A stretch of 16,526 bases of DNA, from contig JAYRWN010000387.1 of assembly GCA_041917975.1 (NCBI GenBank), forward strand, positions 1 to 16,526, read 5' to 3'. The notes beneath the pieces were generated by a model. That model saw only the letters and a list, made by a program, of their open reading frames with translations. It was not told where the DNA came from and did no database searches. The DNA is from JAYRWN01 sp041917975 (GTDB lineage: Bacteria > Bacteroidota > Bacteroidia > Chitinophagales > Saprospiraceae). The position numbers were made by a program, and so were the translations under genes. Shown here one piece after another: positions 14,150 through 16,526 of the stretch (positions within the stretch are counted from its first letter, which is position 1; each line of letters starts with the position of its first letter).

Positions 14150-16526
14150 TTACCGGGTAAAGGTTTCTTTAACTCTTACCGAAATCATGAGATAGGAAAC
14201 CAAAATACTGAGGTAAATGAGGTTTCTTATAAACACAGTCCAATCCTCGCGTGAAAACCCTAAATGCCCAAAAAACGTAAAATTACTTATCATAGCATGA
14301 ACACTTGAGATAATAAAATTAACCAAAAATAAAGATATGACAAAGTCAGGAAAAAAGTATTTCCGTTTAAAAAAACATATACAAAGCAGTATGGTAAAAA
14401 CCAACAAGGCCGGTTGATAAACAATGCCCGTAACTACATTAAATCCCTGAATTAAATCATTGGATAAATCACCTGAATTAAGGTTATAATCAAATAGTAT
14501 CCGATTAAATAAATGACGGGATTTATATAACTCCACTATAATGTTTGGCAGAGAACTAACTAAAGCAATTCCCAATAAAATCAACCATCCTCCTAAAGGA
14601 CGGCCTGGGTTATTTTCGTCGGGTTTTTTTCTCAGCATTCTGAGACCAAAATATAAAGAGATTACAATACTGGCTATCGCAATAATAAAAGCCGGGAAAC
14701 TAGATATATACTTTTTATTAGCCAAAATATGGTTATAGGTTATTTGGTAACCTAATTGTTGTTTTACTAATTCAATCTTATTAAAATATTCGATACTTTC
14801 CTCAGCAGTAAGATAGGGTTTTATACTGTTATATTCATGGTTAATGGCAATATCATTATCATTTTGTATTACATGATACCTGTATTTAAATGCAATTGAA
14901 TTAATGGTCATTGTATCCTCTATTATTTGCAAAGGCTCTTGCATTTTGATTATTGTTTTGTGGCGGTAATTTAGAGGGTAATTAACAGCATAGGGCATGG
15001 TTCGTGGCGGTGAGGCAGTAAATGAAATAGCGTTATTAAATGTTGCTGGAAAAAATTCTGATACAATTATATTTGGATCATCCGTACTTTTCTTCCACAG
15101 AGAATCTATCCGGTAGAATTCGTAGGCAATAAATATATTATCACCCCATGGATCATCCTGAACGCTTACCGCCGAGTCGTTTTTAACAGAAGGATAATAC
15201 GTGCTATAAAAATTAAGGTATTCTTGCTGAATGTTCGTGATGTTGTTGTTCGAGAAATAACTTCTCACCTTATCAGCCTCGAGACCATAATATTTCGTAA
15301 TTACATGTAAATTAGCTCCCTTTCCTATAGAATCCAACGAATAGGTCTCTTCGTATTCAATCCGGGAGTCCGCGTTCCCAGGTAGAGGAATAAGTTCTGA
15401 ATTGTCCCCATTTATAACCAAACCATATTCATACTGAGGTATACTCCTTTTGCTGAAGTTCCCACCTTGATTGCTGAGGGTTGGGTCGACAAAATAGTTA
15501 CCTTTATCCGTTACAATCTGCACTATACAATGATTGAATAAATTGGGTGTGGGCTGTTCACTGTTTAATGTCCATCCGCCATATGAATTTACGAGTACCG
15601 GATGAGCTTTATAGCCAAGTGATTTTATTAATTCTGCTAAAAGAAAAGATTTAGCTTTACAGTCCCCAAATCGTTGTTTGATTACGGTAGCTGGTGCCAT
15701 TGGCTTTTGGGCATTTATTCCATCCTCAAAACCTAAATAGCGAATGTCATTTTGCACAAAATCAATTATACCGGTTAAAGTGTCCGTTTGCTCAGATAGT
15801 TTGATTTGTCTAAAAAGAATTTGTAATTTTTGATGGTCCTTTTGGTCTAAAAAATAATGTGGTGTGTATAGCTCACCAATAGCTTTCCAGGATTTAAACG
15901 ATGAAAATTCAACACGGGGCGTCGCATAATACCACACCGGTGTGTTAACTTCATAAACAAATGCGGGTATTTATGAGATGTCCCAAATAAGTTCTGTACG
16001 TCCCTGGCCACTCTTTTTTAAAGGTTTGGCGGCGCCATTAAAATATTTGACAGAGATGTTTTCTTCCTCCGGAAGGAGCAATCGGATATAAAGACGTTCT
16101 ACAGGATAGGTATATTGTAGATGGACGGATTGGTCGAATTCTTCTTTAAATAGTGGATTTCGTCCAACTATCGAATACGCATATTCCACCATATCGCCTA
16201 CACGCACATCTTCCAAATGGAATATAGCAGTTAAACGATTATCATAAATGTAACGGTCACTTTCACTTTCACGTTTTATCAGACGACTATTTTTTAGATT
16301 GGATTGATCAATAGTAGTTTGATCACGATAAACACGTATATAGTGCAATATTAATTGTTCAAAAGTGGGATCAAAGGTGAAAAATAAATCGGAATTATTT
16401 TGCACCCCTTCGTTGTTTAATAATACTATGGCCTGATGATAATAATAATGATGTTTCTTAACCTCAGTCTGCTGATCAATCAGAAGTTGAGCAAAGCCTC
16501 CCAGGCTTTTATTCGGATCCTCAATA
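14150..16526 (-). pseudogene. DUF3857 / transglutaminase-like / DUF2569 membrane protein, interrupted by an in-frame TAA; 5' end outside window
   Basis: The minus-strand frame is open from the right edge to a TAA at 15971-15973 and continues in the same frame to the stop at 14150. The part before the TAA (about 184 residues) is DUF3857: GGFAQLLIDQQTEV, LLNNEGVQNNS, ILHYIRVYRDQ and DVRVGDMVEYAYSI. After the TAA the frame reads IPAFVYEVNTPVWYYATP and joins the end of DUF3857. Numbering from GTG 15937, a transglutaminase-like core follows with RFGDCKAKS (Cys93), NHCIVQI (His136) and YFVDPTL (Asp151). Residues about 411-590 hold five membrane segments, and RPLGGWLILLGI matches the start of DUF2569. 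The intact protein would expose a thiol-hydrolase-like domain outside the membrane. A restart at GTG 15937 would lack any signal sequence, so I call a pseudogene, unless the TAA is a sequencing error. The gene is clearly AT-richer than its neighbours. Confidence 0.72.

Noticed and set aside
1..16526. Mobile elements, CRISPR arrays, tRNA or rRNA genes
   Set aside because: I saw no transposase or integrase motifs, no regularly spaced repeats, and no tRNA- or rRNA-like conserved sequence on either strand.

Overview
The window looks like chromosomal DNA from a Bacteroidota bacterium, probably of the Saprospiria type. Three things point there. One secreted glycoside hydrolase carries a C-terminal type IX secretion (Por) sorting domain. 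One promoter fits the Bacteroidota TTG / TAnnTTTG pattern. Starts sit behind A/T-rich leaders with no Shine-Dalgarno sequence. I see no insertion sequences, rRNA, tRNA or CRISPR.

Layout. (1) 1-278, minus: N-terminal part of a redoxin-like (AhpC/TSA) exported protein that runs off the left edge. (2) 279-661: no convincing gene, but a bidirectional intrinsic terminator at 483-524. (3) 662-3085, minus: exported DUF5060 / GH5-like glycoside hydrolase with a type IX sorting domain. (4) 3258-6786, plus: a tight three-gene mannan operon, divergent from (3), with a GH26 beta-mannanase, a GH130 mannosylglucose phosphorylase and a cellobiose/mannobiose 2-epimerase. (5) 6947-10171, plus: a tricorn-like serine protease with an N-terminal signal peptide. 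(6) 10372-10746, plus: a small VOC (glyoxalase-fold) protein behind a good Bacteroidota promoter. (7) 10804-11185, minus: a frameshifted remnant of a SnoaL-like polyketide cyclase gene. (8) 11264-12922, plus: a DUF885 lipoprotein with a zinc-peptidase-like HExxxGHH motif. (9) 12983-13897, plus: a xylose-isomerase-like TIM-barrel sugar isomerase/epimerase. (10) 14150-16526, minus: an AT-richer DUF3857 / transglutaminase-like / DUF2569 membrane protein gene broken by one in-frame TAA and running off the right edge.

How the genes work together. The mannan operon matches the route known from Bacteroides fragilis: an exported GH26 enzyme releases mannobiose, the epimerase turns it into mannosyl-glucose, and the GH130 enzyme phosphorolyses that to mannose-1-phosphate and glucose. 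The divergent, type IX-exported hydrolase probably acts on the same or a related polysaccharide outside the cell. No mannobiose transporter, SusC/SusD pair or regulator is present in the window, so those functions must be elsewhere. The remaining genes look like unrelated housekeeping or hydrolytic genes. I did not find a clearly new biological system. The observations most worth checking are the nonsense-interrupted DUF3857 gene, the transporterless mannan cluster and the overlapping hairpins at 483-548.
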